From NCBI RefSeq assembly GCF_900119485.1, contig NZ_FPJZ01000002.1:255697-319696 (forward strand): a DNA stretch of 64,000 nucleotides, given 5' to 3'. How positions within the stretch are numbered: position 1 is the stretch's first letter; every line of letters begins with the position of its first letter. The DNA is from Thermoactinomyces sp. DSM 45891 (GTDB taxonomy: Bacteria > Bacillota > Bacilli > Thermoactinomycetales > Thermoactinomycetaceae). The position numbers were made by a program, and so were the translations under genes. Below, piece by piece: positions 1-7,435 of this stretch. Below the pieces are notes generated by a model. The model had not been told where the DNA came from. It saw only the letters and a list, made by a program, of their open reading frames with translations, and searched no databases.

Positions 1-491
1 TGCCTAGCTGATTCATGTTTTTGGACATATGCTTCCCCAAACAGCGGAACCACTTCTTTGGCTGGACGACCTAACTCATAGGAAATCAGCATGAGAAGCT
101 CTTCAGCCTCCTCCGCAAACTCACCTTCTGGATCTCGTCCAAGATACTCTAACAAGTATTCCTCAGCCAGTTCAAATTCCTCCATATTGGTAGCATTATT
201 CGCCAGATAAAACCAACATTCAGTGAGGTTTGGATCGATTTCACGGACTACGCATTCCAATATATCGTTAGACTCTTGAAATTTCCCCATCTCCGAAAGA
301 AGCCCCGCTAAATTACAGTGGTTAATCGGGTTCGAAGGGTCTTTTTCGGTAGCAAAGCGGAAATATTTTAGAGCCTTTTCATACTGCCTACGATCTAACA
401 TTTTTAAAGCACGTTCAAAAAAGAAGCTAGCATCTAAGTTAATGCTTACCACTTTTTTGCTCGTATGATCAAATTCTACTTGTCTCTTCAT
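1..491 (-). CDS. TPR-repeat protein, YvcD-like (3' end outside window)
   Basis: The leftward frame stays open from an ATG at 491 to the window edge and encodes about 163 residues, so the C-terminus is missing. Helical repeats such as ALKYFRFATEKDPSNP, then NLAGLLSEMGKF, are typical of tetratricopeptide repeats, which act as protein-binding scaffolds. Two ATGs lie in tandem (494 and 491). The GGAGG at 498-502 is 6 bases from the second and only 3 from the first, so I chose 491. In Bacillaceae a TPR protein of this kind (YvcD) usually lies between hisI and trxB, and the PRPP synthetase gene upstream fits that neighbourhood. An extended -10 (TGGTATACT, about 552-560) could serve it. No specific partner can be named. 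Confidence 0.8.
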   Translation of the reverse strand, partial: MKRQVEFDHTSKKVVSINLDASFFFERALKMLDRRQYEKALKYFRFATEKDPSNPINHCNLAGLLSEMGKFQESNDILECVVREIDPNLTECWFYLANNATNMEEFELAEEYLLEYLGRDPEGEFAEEAEELLMLISYELGRPAKEVVPLFGEAYVQKHESAR

Positions 492-572
492 CATTTTCCT
501 CCAACCAGCATCATTCAACCACAAAAGCTGGTGGTTTGGTAGCTTGGGCAAGTATACCACATTCCCCTTGAT

Positions 573-1517
573 TTACACACCAGACTCCGAACGAAACAGG
601 GTACTAATTGAGCCACCTGAGATAATAATGTGGATGGCCTGTCCTAATAGGGGAGCAATCGGAATCGTTTTATACTTGTCACTGTTTGGTATAAAAGGGA
701 TACTATCCGTCACCACCACTTCGTGAATCCCTGGATGGTTAAGGCGCTCCAAGGCATTCGCAGAAAAGAGTGGGTGCGTGGCACAAATGTAAGCGGGATT
801 TGCTCCCTTTTCCATCAGCCCCTCTACTACACTCACAATCGTCCCGCCTGTATCGATAATATCTTCAATAATAATTGGAGTGTATCCCCCAACGTCTCCA
901 ATGATATGGGTAATCTTTGCTGAATTATGAGAAGGTCGTTTCTTTAACATGATAGCGAACGGTGCATCTAAATGAGTGGCTAATTTTTCAGCCATTTTCG
1001 CCCGCCCTGCATCTGGAGATACGACAACTGGATTTTTGATATCTTTTTCTTTCAGGTATTCCGTAATATAGTCTAACGCGGTCAAATGATCCACTGGGAT
1101 ATCAAAAAATCCTTGGATGGCAGGGGCGTGTAAATCGACTGTTACAACGCGGTCCACCCCAACCGTTTTGAAAATATCAGCGACCATCTTAGCAGTAATC
1201 GGTTCCCGCGGTGCATCTTTTTTCTCTTGACGGGCATAAGGATAATAGGGAACAACTGCTGTCACACTTTTCGCGGATGCTCGATGTGCAGCATCTGCCA
1301 TGATCAAAAGTTCCATTAGGTTTTCATGAACAGGAGCACCCATTGTCTGAATGAGGAACACATGACAGTTACGAACTCCCTCTTCATAATGCACATAAAT
1401 TTCCCCGCTCTTAAAACGGTTAATTCGAGCCTCTCCTAGCGGTATCCCCAGATATGTACAAATGTTTTGTGCTAGTGTAGGATTAGAGGAACCAGTAAAG
1501 ATTTTCACATTCTTCAT
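573..1517 (-). CDS. prs: Ribose-phosphate pyrophosphokinase, divergent paralog
   Basis: 314 residues, normal length for a class I PRPP synthetase, which makes PRPP from ribose 5-phosphate and ATP for nucleotide, histidine and tryptophan synthesis. Visible are the start KIFTGSSNPTLAQNI, the ATP-site stretch PYYPYARQEKK, the VVVSPDAGRAKM segment, the flexible catalytic loop LKKRPSHN (Lys and Arg kept) and the PRPP motif IIEDIIDTGGTI. It is more divergent than the housekeeping Bacillus enzyme, where these read SPDHGG, DKRRPRPN and VDDIIDTAGT. The housekeeping copy normally sits next to glmU, so this is probably a second copy. Its place beside the TPR gene resembles prs copies near his operons in other Bacillales (from memory). 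The ribosome site AGGGG is rather far (about 12 bases) from the ATG. Confidence 0.85.
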   Translation of the reverse strand: MKNVKIFTGSSNPTLAQNICTYLGIPLGEARINRFKSGEIYVHYEEGVRNCHVFLIQTMGAPVHENLMELLIMADAAHRASAKSVTAVVPYYPYARQEKKDAPREPITAKMVADIFKTVGVDRVVTVDLHAPAIQGFFDIPVDHLTALDYITEYLKEKDIKNPVVVSPDAGRAKMAEKLATHLDAPFAIMLKKRPSHNSAKITHIIGDVGGYTPIIIEDIIDTGGTIVSVVEGLMEKGANPAYICATHPLFSANALERLNHPGIHEVVVTDSIPFIPNSDKYKTIPIAPLLGQAIHIIISGGSISTLFRSESGV

Positions 1518-1615
1518 ATGGACAAGCAGCCCCTTTAGATGAAATCATTCAGTCATTATGTGATTACCACTATTATAAACTAGAACAGTTCCAGATTAAA
1601 AATAGGTGATGAAAA

Positions 1616-2320
1616 ATGTTAAAACAAATCGAGCGCGTGAAGCCGTCCCTTTTTGGACTATTTACGAATCCGATCAGAGAATTTCGTTTGATTCGGGAGC
1701 AACCTCGCTTCTTTCTCTCTCTTCTCTTGCTCAGCTTCATTGTATCGATGACTTTCTACTATATGGGAGAAAAGATCGGTTCAAACCCTGAAGCGATTGC
1801 TAATATTGAAAGGCTTCAAGGACAGGCATTTCCTCAAGCTATAAAAGATCAAGCAAATGTGTTCATGGGGCTCTCTTACGGTTTCGCAGGATTCATGATT
1901 CCATGGGTAACGTGTTTGTTAAATTCCCTTGTCCTTTTTCTTCTTGTTAAGGCTTATCAAGGAAAGGCAACCTTTAAACAACTGTATGCTTTTTCGGCTC
2001 ACTTGTACCTCTTAACTACACTGTCACTTATCGCTGACTTTTTGGTGAATCGGTTGGCCGGCCCTCTAGGAGCACCGGTTACCAGCTTGGGCATATTATT
2101 TCCAGACCTCTCTGGAGGATTGCTATCTTCTCTACTCAGCTACCTCTCTTTATTTACTGTATGGTATGCAATCTGGCTTATCTCAGGTCTACAAGAGATT
2201 TCTGGACTATCAAAACAACATTCTCAAATCATAACGATGCTGTTTTTGGTCATTGGATTCTTTGGCCTTACCAATGTAACGATTTTTTATCAAGATATCG
2301 CAACAATGCTTCTTCGTTAA
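1616..2320 (+). CDS. YIP1-family integral membrane protein
   Basis: 234 residues with a cytoplasmic N-terminus and five or so hydrophobic segments, starting near residues 35-52, 85-110, 120-145, 165-190 and 200-225. The arrangement, including NPIREFRLIREQP followed by helices, matches the Yip1 domain of bacterial membrane proteins of unknown function. The start is the ATG at 1616 with AGGTGAT at 1604-1610. A weak promoter may lie in the divergent gap to prs (TTCAGT 1548-1553, 17 bases, TATTAT 1571-1576). The gene is monocistronic and ends at a strong bidirectional terminator. No function is assigned. Confidence 0.75.
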   Translation: MLKQIERVKPSLFGLFTNPIREFRLIREQPRFFLSLLLLSFIVSMTFYYMGEKIGSNPEAIANIERLQGQAFPQAIKDQANVFMGLSYGFAGFMIPWVTCLLNSLVLFLLVKAYQGKATFKQLYAFSAHLYLLTTLSLIADFLVNRLAGPLGAPVTSLGILFPDLSGGLLSSLLSYLSLFTVWYAIWLISGLQEISGLSKQHSQIITMLFLVIGFFGLTNVTIFYQDIATMLLR

Positions 2321-2323
2321 ATA

Positions 2324-2361
2324 AAAGTAGATCCAATTGAGGAATTGGATCTACCTTTATT
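2324..2361. terminator. Bidirectional intrinsic terminator
   Basis: A perfect 12-bp stem (2327-2338 with 2343-2354) around a GAGG loop is flanked by A-rich and T-rich runs. It lies between the convergent YIP1 gene and the HisH-like gene and can serve both. Confidence 0.9.
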
Positions 2362-2372
2362 TCAAGCTACTT

Positions 2373-2990
2373 CTATTGTCGATTGCCTTGATAGAAAATC
2401 TGTGTCAAAAATTGATCCAGAAGTTGTATTCCATAAGTACCACTTTTTTCAGGATGAAATTGCATTCCTACCAAATTTCCCCGGGACACCACAGCAGGAA
2501 TAAACCTAAGATAGTTTGTATAACCGACTACATCATCTTCATTATCCGCATCGATTACGTATGTGTGGGAGAAATAAACCTTATTTTCTGCAAGGCCTTT
2601 GTATAGACGATGTGGATATTTGAATTTTAGCCAATTCCATCCCTTGTGAATCACATCGTCCCCTTCTAATTTCTGCACATGACCCGCTAATAGATTTAAA
2701 CCCTGATGGTAACCACCTTCATCACTACTAGTAAAAAAAAGTTGCATTCCTAAATTAATCCCTAATATAGGCTTACCTGAAAAAAACTCTTCCTTCACTA
2801 CTTGATCCAATCCCGAACTAGCTAAACCAGCCATACCCTCGCCGAATGTGCCGTCACCAGTCAGAATAATTCCCTTAGCCATCCGCACGTCTGCTGCTTC
2901 TGTCGCAACCACATATGAATGTCCTAAATCATCCAAAACTTGTAAGAGTCCATCCACCTTATTTACACCGTAATCCAAGACCGCGATCAT
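2373..2990 (-). CDS. HisH-like glutamine amidotransferase homolog lacking the catalytic Cys
   Basis: 205 residues aligning end to end with HisH, the glutaminase subunit of imidazole glycerol phosphate synthase (start MIAVLDYGV, KGWNWLKFK, VYFSHTYV, GMQFHPEKSG). HisH normally carries its nucleophile in GICLGMQ. Here residue 79 is Asn (GINLGMQ), encoded by AAT at 2754-2756, while the other two triad residues, His179 and Glu181, remain. The protein should therefore not hydrolyse glutamine by the usual thioester route. No hisF, hisA or other his gene is adjacent. The neighbours are a HAM1-type pyrophosphatase (34 bases upstream, probably cotranscribed) and, on the far side of YIP1, prs. It could be a pseudoenzyme with a regulatory or ammonia-dependent role. 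The family is sure, the role unknown. Confidence 0.8.
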   Translation of the reverse strand: MIAVLDYGVNKVDGLLQVLDDLGHSYVVATEAADVRMAKGIILTGDGTFGEGMAGLASSGLDQVVKEEFFSGKPILGINLGMQLFFTSSDEGGYHQGLNLLAGHVQKLEGDDVIHKGWNWLKFKYPHRLYKGLAENKVYFSHTYVIDADNEDDVVGYTNYLRFIPAVVSRGNLVGMQFHPEKSGTYGIQLLDQFLTQIFYQGNRQ

Positions 2991-3024
2991 TTATATCTAA
3001 ACTCCTCTCGTAACAACAATCCAC

Positions 3025-3603
3025 TTAGTCCCTTACATTCTCTTTCATCCAAAGGGCCATTTTATCGAGTACTTTTCGTCTATATGAAAAGGATAATCGT
3101 TCTTCGATATCCATATCAGCCAACACTTGCTTTCCGCCCTCAGGCACAAAAAGAGGATCATACGGAAATCCTACATTGGTAAACGAATCGGTAGTAGGAA
3201 CTCCTTCTATGATCGCTCCTTTGGTCATACCGGAAAATATCTTCTTCTGACCATGCCAATATAACGCAATCGCTCCCTCAAATTGGGCTCTACGATCTTC
3301 ACCCGATAATAACTTATCAATGCCGCGGTATCCGATCCTCTGAAAGACTCGCTTCGCTAAAACACCTGGAAATAAGGGGTATGCTTGAAAAAAGATTCCT
3401 GCATCATCTACCATCACTCGCGGCAACTGGGAGTGAGCTTGCAAGACTTGCTCTAATTTTTGCATCGCAATTTCTTGAACAGTTCCTTCATCTGGCTCTA
3501 TGTAATTCACTTCTAGGCCTAAAACCTGATATCCTATCGGCTCTAGAACTTGCCTTGCTTCGTGTAACTTAGATTCGTTCATTGTGGCAAAATAGATTTC
3601 CAT
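3025..3603 (-). CDS. HAM1/RdgB-family non-canonical purine NTP pyrophosphatase, divergent
   Basis: 192 residues from the ATG at 3603, which has AGGAGGAG four bases upstream; an ATG 39 codons earlier lacks a ribosome site and adds non-homologous residues. HAM1 landmarks are FATMNESKLHEAR (substrate loop), VMVDDAGIFFQAYPLFPGV (catalytic Asp pair) and GFPYDPLFVPEGG. The family hydrolyses ITP, XTP and dITP to monophosphates and keeps deaminated purines out of nucleic acids. The usual SHR base-recognition motif reads SYR here, so substrate preference may differ. In Bacillus the housekeeping gene lies near racE and rph, so this is probably a second, specialised member. It precedes the HisH-like gene in the same direction. 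Confidence 0.75.
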   Translation of the reverse strand: MEIYFATMNESKLHEARQVLEPIGYQVLGLEVNYIEPDEGTVQEIAMQKLEQVLQAHSQLPRVMVDDAGIFFQAYPLFPGVLAKRVFQRIGYRGIDKLLSGEDRRAQFEGAIALYWHGQKKIFSGMTKGAIIEGVPTTDSFTNVGFPYDPLFVPEGGKQVLADMDIEERLSFSYRRKVLDKMALWMKENVRD

Positions 3604-3669
3604 ATTGCTCCTCCTGATGAAATTTCGTCTTGAAAGAAAAAAGCAGGCGTTTTTTCCAGCAAAATCATG

Positions 3670-3739
3670 TACAATGAAGGTAACCAACGTATAAATCAGA
3701 TAAAAGCCTCTTGTGACCAATCATGCACGAGAGGCTTTT
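3670..3739 (+). promoter_or_regulatory. pyrD leader with candidate promoter and attenuator hairpin
   Basis: A TACAAT -10 candidate lies at 3670-3675 with only a weak -35. Downstream a 14-bp stem (3702-3715 with 3726-3739, one G-U pair) ends in TTTT and sits 27 bases before pyrD. The gene to the left runs leftward, so the only rightward transcript this terminator could act on is one that starts in the pyrD leader, which suggests attenuation. The 3' arm CGAGAGGCUUUU resembles the GAGAGGCU part of PyrR sites, but the preceding UCC is absent, so PyrR control is only a possibility. Confidence 0.5.
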
Positions 3740-3766
3740 GTATGACGTAAGAAAGGATAACGCGCT

Positions 3767-4858
3767 ATGTACCCAATCATGAAAAAAGTCTTATTTCGAA
3801 TGGATCCTGAAGTAGCACATGAATGGACGATTCGATCCTTACAGCTTCTTCAACGAGTGCCTTTTCTAGCTAAGAGCCTCCAACAAAAATGGGAAATACA
3901 ACATCCTTCTCTATCTTCCCAAGTAGCTGGGCTCTCTTTTTCGAATCCGGTCGGGCTGGCCGCAGGTTTTGATAAGCACGCCAATGTATATCCTGCCTTG
4001 GCTCACTTGGGCTTTGGTTTTGTCGAAGTAGGAACCCTTACCCCACGCCCTCAATCTGGAAACGAGCGCCCTCGTTTATTCCGCTTACCGGAAGATCAAG
4101 CTGTCATTAATCGAATGGGCTTTAATAACCACGGAGTAGAAGATGCGGTTCATTCTTTTCAGACCCTTCCTCGTCCTACCATCCCCATCGGGATCAATCT
4201 CGGAAAAAATAAAGATACTTCTAATGAACAAGCTAGTAAGGACTATACCACTGGACTTCAAGCACTATATTCATATGGGGATTACTTTGTCATCAACATT
4301 AGCTCCCCTAATACACAAGGCTTACGAGATCTACAAGAGGCAAAAGCACTTGAGAAGCTGCTAACCCATATCTTGCAGACAAGAGACCACTGTATCCAAT
4401 CTCATCAAGTGAAAAAGCCGATTTTCCTAAAAATCGCCCCTGATTTAACAGAGGAACAATTAATCGAGATCATGGAGATCGTTTTACATACAAAGATGGA
4501 CGGCATCATCGCAACCAATACTACCTTATCGCGAGATGGACTTTTGAATCAAGTATCTACCCATGAAACCGGTGGCTTAAGCGGACGCCCACTGACCAGT
4601 CGTTCTACCCGATGGATCGCGGAGATCTACCGCTTCACTCAAGGAAAGTTACCCATCATCGGTGTCGGTGGGATCTTTACCGCTGAAGATGCATACGCCA
4701 AAATCCGCGCAGGTGCTAGTCTGGTTCAAATTTACACAGGTATGATTTACCAAGGACCTACTGTGGTCAAGCAGGTGAATCAAGGGCTTGTACAACTCCT
4801 CGAAAGAGATGGCTTTTCATCCGTACGAGATGCGATCGGGGTGGATGTTTCTATTTAG
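3767..4858 (+). CDS. pyrD: Dihydroorotate dehydrogenase, quinone-dependent (class 2)
   Basis: 363 residues, the length of class 2 enzymes, which are membrane-associated and pass electrons from dihydroorotate through FMN to quinone in pyrimidine synthesis. The class 2 N-terminal helical extension is present (residues 1-45, MKKVLFRMDPEVAHEW). Landmarks are NPVGLAAGFDKH, the active-site segment INISSPNTQGLR with the class 2 catalytic Ser, and FMN-binding IGVGGI near the C-terminus. Many Bacilli use class 1B PyrD with PyrK instead; no pyrK is seen. The start is the ATG at 3767 with AAAGGA ten bases upstream. It stands alone rather than in a pyr operon. Its last 8 bases overlap the convergent acyltransferase gene, with no terminator between. 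Confidence 0.92.
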   Translation: MYPIMKKVLFRMDPEVAHEWTIRSLQLLQRVPFLAKSLQQKWEIQHPSLSSQVAGLSFSNPVGLAAGFDKHANVYPALAHLGFGFVEVGTLTPRPQSGNERPRLFRLPEDQAVINRMGFNNHGVEDAVHSFQTLPRPTIPIGINLGKNKDTSNEQASKDYTTGLQALYSYGDYFVINISSPNTQGLRDLQEAKALEKLLTHILQTRDHCIQSHQVKKPIFLKIAPDLTEEQLIEIMEIVLHTKMDGIIATNTTLSRDGLLNQVSTHETGGLSGRPLTSRSTRWIAEIYRFTQGKLPIIGVGGIFTAEDAYAKIRAGASLVQIYTGMIYQGPTVVKQVNQGLVQLLERDGFSSVRDAIGVDVSI

Positions 4859-5342
4859 GAACATCCACTTTCTTTATCTCCCTCATCGGATTCCCCGCAA
4901 CAAACGTGTAAGGTGGAACATCGCCCGTTACCACTGTGCCCGCCCCCACGACAGCCCCATCGCCAATGGTCACCCCCGGCAAGACGGTTACATTCGCACC
5001 GATCATAACGTTATCACCAATATGTACCTCACCCAAACGATACTCAGCAATCAAATATTCATGTGTGAGGATAGTCGTATTGTAGCCAATAATCGAGTTC
5101 CTCCCGATATGGATCAGCTCTGGATAGAATAAATCCATCATCACGAAAAATGCTACCGCCGTCTGATCTCCTACTTTCATCCCAACTAATCGGTAAAGTC
5201 CATTCTTGATGCTCAAAAACGGCATATAACGGGCTATTAAAATAACAACGGTTTGACGAAATACTTTCCAGAAGGAGATTGTATTGTATTGTTGCCATAA
5301 TGAGTTGCTACCTGTCACTGGATATCTCTTTGTATTTCTCAC
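4851..5342 (-). CDS. yvoF: Hexapeptide-repeat acyltransferase, YvoF-like
   Basis: 163 residues. From about residue 70 to 150 the sequence is a left-handed beta-helix of hexapeptide repeats (IGRNSIIGYNTTI, IGDNVMIGANVTVLPGVTIGDG) followed by the cap VAGNPMREI, as in maltose/galactoside O-acetyltransferases. The likely reaction is acetyl-CoA-dependent O-acetylation of an unknown, perhaps envelope, acceptor. It follows hprK-lgt as yvoF does in Bacillus subtilis, though ppaX is missing here. The start is GTG at 5342 with AAGGAG eight bases upstream. Confidence 0.8.
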   Translation of the reverse strand: MRNTKRYPVTGSNSLWQQYNTISFWKVFRQTVVILIARYMPFLSIKNGLYRLVGMKVGDQTAVAFFVMMDLFYPELIHIGRNSIIGYNTTILTHEYLIAEYRLGEVHIGDNVMIGANVTVLPGVTIGDGAVVGAGTVVTGDVPPYTFVAGNPMREIKKVDVPK

Positions 5343-5356
5343 AATCTAAGCTCCTT

Positions 5357-5388
5357 ATAGAAAATCCCTCTCCCGTGTAGAGAGAGGG
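5357..5388 (-). terminator. Hairpin between lgt and yvoF
   Basis: A 7-bp stem (CCCTCTC 5366-5372 with GAGAGGG 5382-5388) is followed on the leftward transcript by ATTTTCTAT. The U-run is short, so it may act as a partial terminator within a hprK-lgt-yvoF transcript. Confidence 0.5.
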
Positions 5389-5394
5389 TTCCCT

Positions 5395-6321
5395 TTAACC
5401 TTCTATCAATTGTTCGCGAACTTGTTCTGGGTCCCGATAGGATTCCTTGGCAGTGCCTCGTACGCGACGCCATACGATCATAAAAATAGCACCTAGCATC
5501 AATAACAAGCTAATAAACTGTGCAATACGAATATTACCAGAATCCATACTTCCTGCGGCAAACATCACCTGCATCGGAGACCACAGTCCATTTAAAATAC
5601 TTTCTAACCAACCTGGACCCGTAAAGGTTAAACTATCTGTACGTAGCCCTTCGATAAAGAAACGCCCCAACGAATACCAAGCAAAATATGTAAGGAAGAT
5701 CTCTCCACGCTTCGGATTGAAGCGACGCATCATGAGTAGAAGTGCGAAGCCAACTAGATTCCAAAGGGATTCATATAAAAAGGTAGGATGGTAATAGGTT
5801 CCATTTATCTGCATTTGATCGATGATAAAATTCGGGAGATGCAAGCTCTCTAAGAAATTCCGGCCAACCTCTCCACCATGAGCTTCTTGATTCAAGAAGT
5901 TTCCCCATCGCCCGATCGCTTGTCCTAAAATGATACTAGGCGCGATAATATCAGCTACCTTCAGAAATGGCATATTTTTACGTTTCACATACCAGTATCC
6001 AACGACAATCGCTCCGATCAAACCACCGTGAATCGCTAAACCACCATTCCAAATTGCAATGATTTCACTTAGATGATCTTTATAATAGCTCCATTCAAAT
6101 AAAACATAATACAATCGGGCGCCAATAATAGCTGCAGGAATGACCCAGAATACCAAATCAATCAGATCATCTTCTTTTACACCACGGCGTTTTCCTTCTC
6201 GAACTGCAAGCAACAACCCTAATAGCACAGCGGTCCCCATAATAATTCCATACCAATGAATTTTCAGAGGGCCCAGTTCCAATGCAACTGGATTGATTGC
6301 CGCCAAATATGAAGATAGCAT
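5395..6321 (-). CDS. lgt: Phosphatidylglycerol--prolipoprotein diacylglyceryl transferase
   Basis: 308 residues with about seven membrane segments. Lgt transfers diacylglycerol from phosphatidylglycerol to the lipobox cysteine of prelipoproteins, the first step of lipoprotein maturation. The signature GRWGNFLNQEAHG (Arg138, Asn141, Glu146) and the conserved His98 in GGLAIHGG are intact, as is the C-terminal GRFFIEGLRTDSL. Substrates in this window include MetQ, the NodB lipoprotein and the small lipoprotein of the terC operon. It lies 103 bp downstream of hprK in the same direction, the Bacillus arrangement. Confidence 0.97.
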   Translation of the reverse strand: MLSSYLAAINPVALELGPLKIHWYGIIMGTAVLLGLLLAVREGKRRGVKEDDLIDLVFWVIPAAIIGARLYYVLFEWSYYKDHLSEIIAIWNGGLAIHGGLIGAIVVGYWYVKRKNMPFLKVADIIAPSIILGQAIGRWGNFLNQEAHGGEVGRNFLESLHLPNFIIDQMQINGTYYHPTFLYESLWNLVGFALLLMMRRFNPKRGEIFLTYFAWYSLGRFFIEGLRTDSLTFTGPGWLESILNGLWSPMQVMFAAGSMDSGNIRIAQFISLLLMLGAIFMIVWRRVRGTAKESYRDPEQVREQLIEG

Positions 6322-6424
6322 GAATCCATATTCCTCCTTACCGAATCACGAACGTTATATTTCATAAACCCATTTTACCTGAAAATCCTTGGATATTATA
6401 TGGTTTTCATCAGCAGTTTCTCGA

Positions 6425-7372
6425 TCAATCATAATCATCTACATCTGGATCTTGATCATCGATTGTTTCACCTAGCTTTTGGACAAATTGTTGGGCAGCA
6501 TCATACCCCATTTGCCTTAATCTCATATTCATTGCTGCTACTTCGATAATCACCGCTAAGTTTCGCCCTGGTCGAACAGGTACAGTCAGCAGGGGCACAT
6601 TGGTATCAATAATTTTCATTCGTTCCTCATCTAATCCCAGACGATCATACTGCCTATTGGCTTGCCATGTCTCGAGTTGAATCACGAAGGAGAGACGTTT
6701 TTTATTCCGCACAGCACCTGCACCAAATAGTGTCATGACATTAATGATTCCGAGGCCACGAATTTCAAGGAGATGCCTGATCAACTCCGGTGCACTCCCG
6801 ATCAGCATATTCTCCTCAGCCTGTTTGATCTCCACTGCATCATCTGCTACAAGCCGATGGCCCCTCTTTACTAGCTCTAGAGCTGTCTCGCTTTTCCCAA
6901 TCCCACTATCTCCCATGATGAGGACTCCCTCACCATATATATCGACTAAAACCCCATGAACCGTCGTGGTTGGAGCTAATACTTTTTCAAGATAGTTGGT
7001 TACCTTACTCGAGAAGCGAGTCGTTGCGAGCACGGTTCTCAGGAGCGGAACTCGGTGGCGTTTAGCAATATGAATTAATTCTTCCGGTATCTCCATATTT
7101 CTCGTTACACAAATACATGGTAGAAAAGGGTGACAAAAACGTTCAATACGCTGTTTCCGAACATCAGGGGACAGACTCTCGATAAAAGTTAACTCCGTCT
7201 TCCCTAAAATCTGCAAACGTTCAATCGGATGGTAAGTAAAAAAGCCAGAAAGCTCCAATCCAGGACGATACAAGTCACTTACTGTAATATTCCGGTCCAA
7301 TTGCTCCTCACCACAAACAATTTCTAACTGGAAATGTTGCTGCAATTTACGGACCGACACCGTTTTCAACAT
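6425..7372 (-). CDS. hprK: HPr kinase/phosphorylase
   Basis: 315 residues from the ATG at 7372. HprK phosphorylates HPr and Crh on Ser46 in response to glycolytic intermediates and dephosphorylates them when phosphate is high, which sets CcpA-dependent catabolite repression. The P-loop GDSGIGKSE (about residues 154-162), the following HRLVADD and the family signature EIRGLGIINV are intact, with an acidic C-terminal tail. An ATG 39 bases earlier (7411) was rejected: it lies in the loop of a strong hairpin and has no ribosome site, while 7372 has AAAGGG ten bases upstream. It is followed by lgt. Confidence 0.95.
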   Translation of the reverse strand: MLKTVSVRKLQQHFQLEIVCGEEQLDRNITVSDLYRPGLELSGFFTYHPIERLQILGKTELTFIESLSPDVRKQRIERFCHPFLPCICVTRNMEIPEELIHIAKRHRVPLLRTVLATTRFSSKVTNYLEKVLAPTTTVHGVLVDIYGEGVLIMGDSGIGKSETALELVKRGHRLVADDAVEIKQAEENMLIGSAPELIRHLLEIRGLGIINVMTLFGAGAVRNKKRLSFVIQLETWQANRQYDRLGLDEERMKIIDTNVPLLTVPVRPGRNLAVIIEVAAMNMRLRQMGYDAAQQFVQKLGETIDDQDPDVDDYD

Positions 7373-7395
7373 ACGAAATAAGCCCTTTCTGCGTC

Positions 7396-7426
7396 GCAAG
7401 CGACCGATCATGGATCAGTCGCTTGC
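7396..7426 (-). other. Strong intercistronic hairpin before hprK
   Basis: The leftward RNA can form a 14-bp stem (7413-7426 with 7396-7409) with a 3-base loop and one G-U pair; the plus-strand version has a C-A mismatch there. It lies 10 bases after the ATPase stop and 23 before the hprK start, with no U-run in the leftward direction. It may be a processing or stability element, or a rightward terminator, as T-rich sequence follows on the plus strand. Confidence 0.6.
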
Positions 7427-7435
7427 TATTTTGAT

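Noticed and set aside
3670..3739. A definite PyrR-binding site in the pyrD leader
   Set aside because: Only the GNGAGGYU part matches; the preceding UCC is missing, so it is noted as a possibility, not called.
7373..7411. An hprK start at ATG 7411
   Set aside because: No ribosome site, the codon lies in the loop of a strong hairpin, and the 13 added residues do not belong to HprK proteins. ATG at 7372 has an AAAGGG and the family start.
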